Positions 5,311 to 5,322 of a stretch of DNA of 5,322 bases are shown piece by piece; position 1 is the first letter of the stretch, and each line of letters starts with the position of its first letter. Made by a program: the position numbers and the translations under genes. This stretch comes from Bacillota bacterium (lineage in GTDB: Bacteria > Bacillota > UBA4882 > UBA10575): contig DOID01000040.1 of the NCBI GenBank assembly GCA_003511465.1, positions 292 to 5,613 of the forward strand, written 5' to 3'. The notes beneath the pieces are model-generated. The model was not told where the DNA came from. It was given only the letters and a program-made list of their open reading frames with translations, and made no database searches.

Positions 5311-5322
5311 AACTTTCCAGCA

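Overview
The window looks like chromosomal DNA of a spore-forming, low- to mid-GC Bacillota (a clostridial or deep-branching lineage). The reasons are strong AGGAGG-type ribosome binding sites, one TTG start behind a strong site, a YebC gene followed on the same strand by a BofC-like sporulation gene, and a class-2 EF-G paralogue. No plasmid, phage, IS or CRISPR feature was seen.

Layout, left to right. 1-112 is gene-free and holds weak hairpins that may terminate the first gene. 113-601 (-) encodes a disordered, acidic, Pro/Asn/Tyr-rich protein of unknown function. It is divergent from 702-1259 (+), a SIS-fold protein that resembles GmhA/DiaA but has lost the usual ligand-loop and metal/catalytic residues. 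The 100 bp between them carry two direct ATCTTATG repeats and a SigK-like box. 1325-3388 (-) is a complete EF-G-like GTPase of the EF-G2/FusA2 class, convergent with the SIS gene and followed by a short hairpin/T-tract terminator. 3389-3550 is its AT-rich upstream region. 3551-3971 (+) has no convincing ORF but has the marks of a structured stand-alone RNA: several clean hairpins (one with a GNRA loop), two diverged copies of the same roughly 90-110 nt domain on either side of a central multi-stem domain, and a strong intrinsic terminator. 3964-4464 (-) is the BofC-like protein and 4532-5266 (-) is YebC.

How the genes fit together. YebC and the EF-G paralogue are both accessory translation factors. 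YebC next to a BofC-like gene recalls the yrbC-bofC neighbourhood of Bacillus subtilis, and the BofC-like gene has its own SigF-like promoter candidate. A long inverted repeat would bury its ribosome binding site only in read-through mRNA from yebC. The candidate RNA has no co-directional gene after its terminator, so it probably acts as an RNA in its own right. It is the most novel item here; I could not match it to RNase P RNA, tmRNA, SRP RNA or the riboswitch classes I can recall. No database search was possible, so all family calls rest on remembered motifs.
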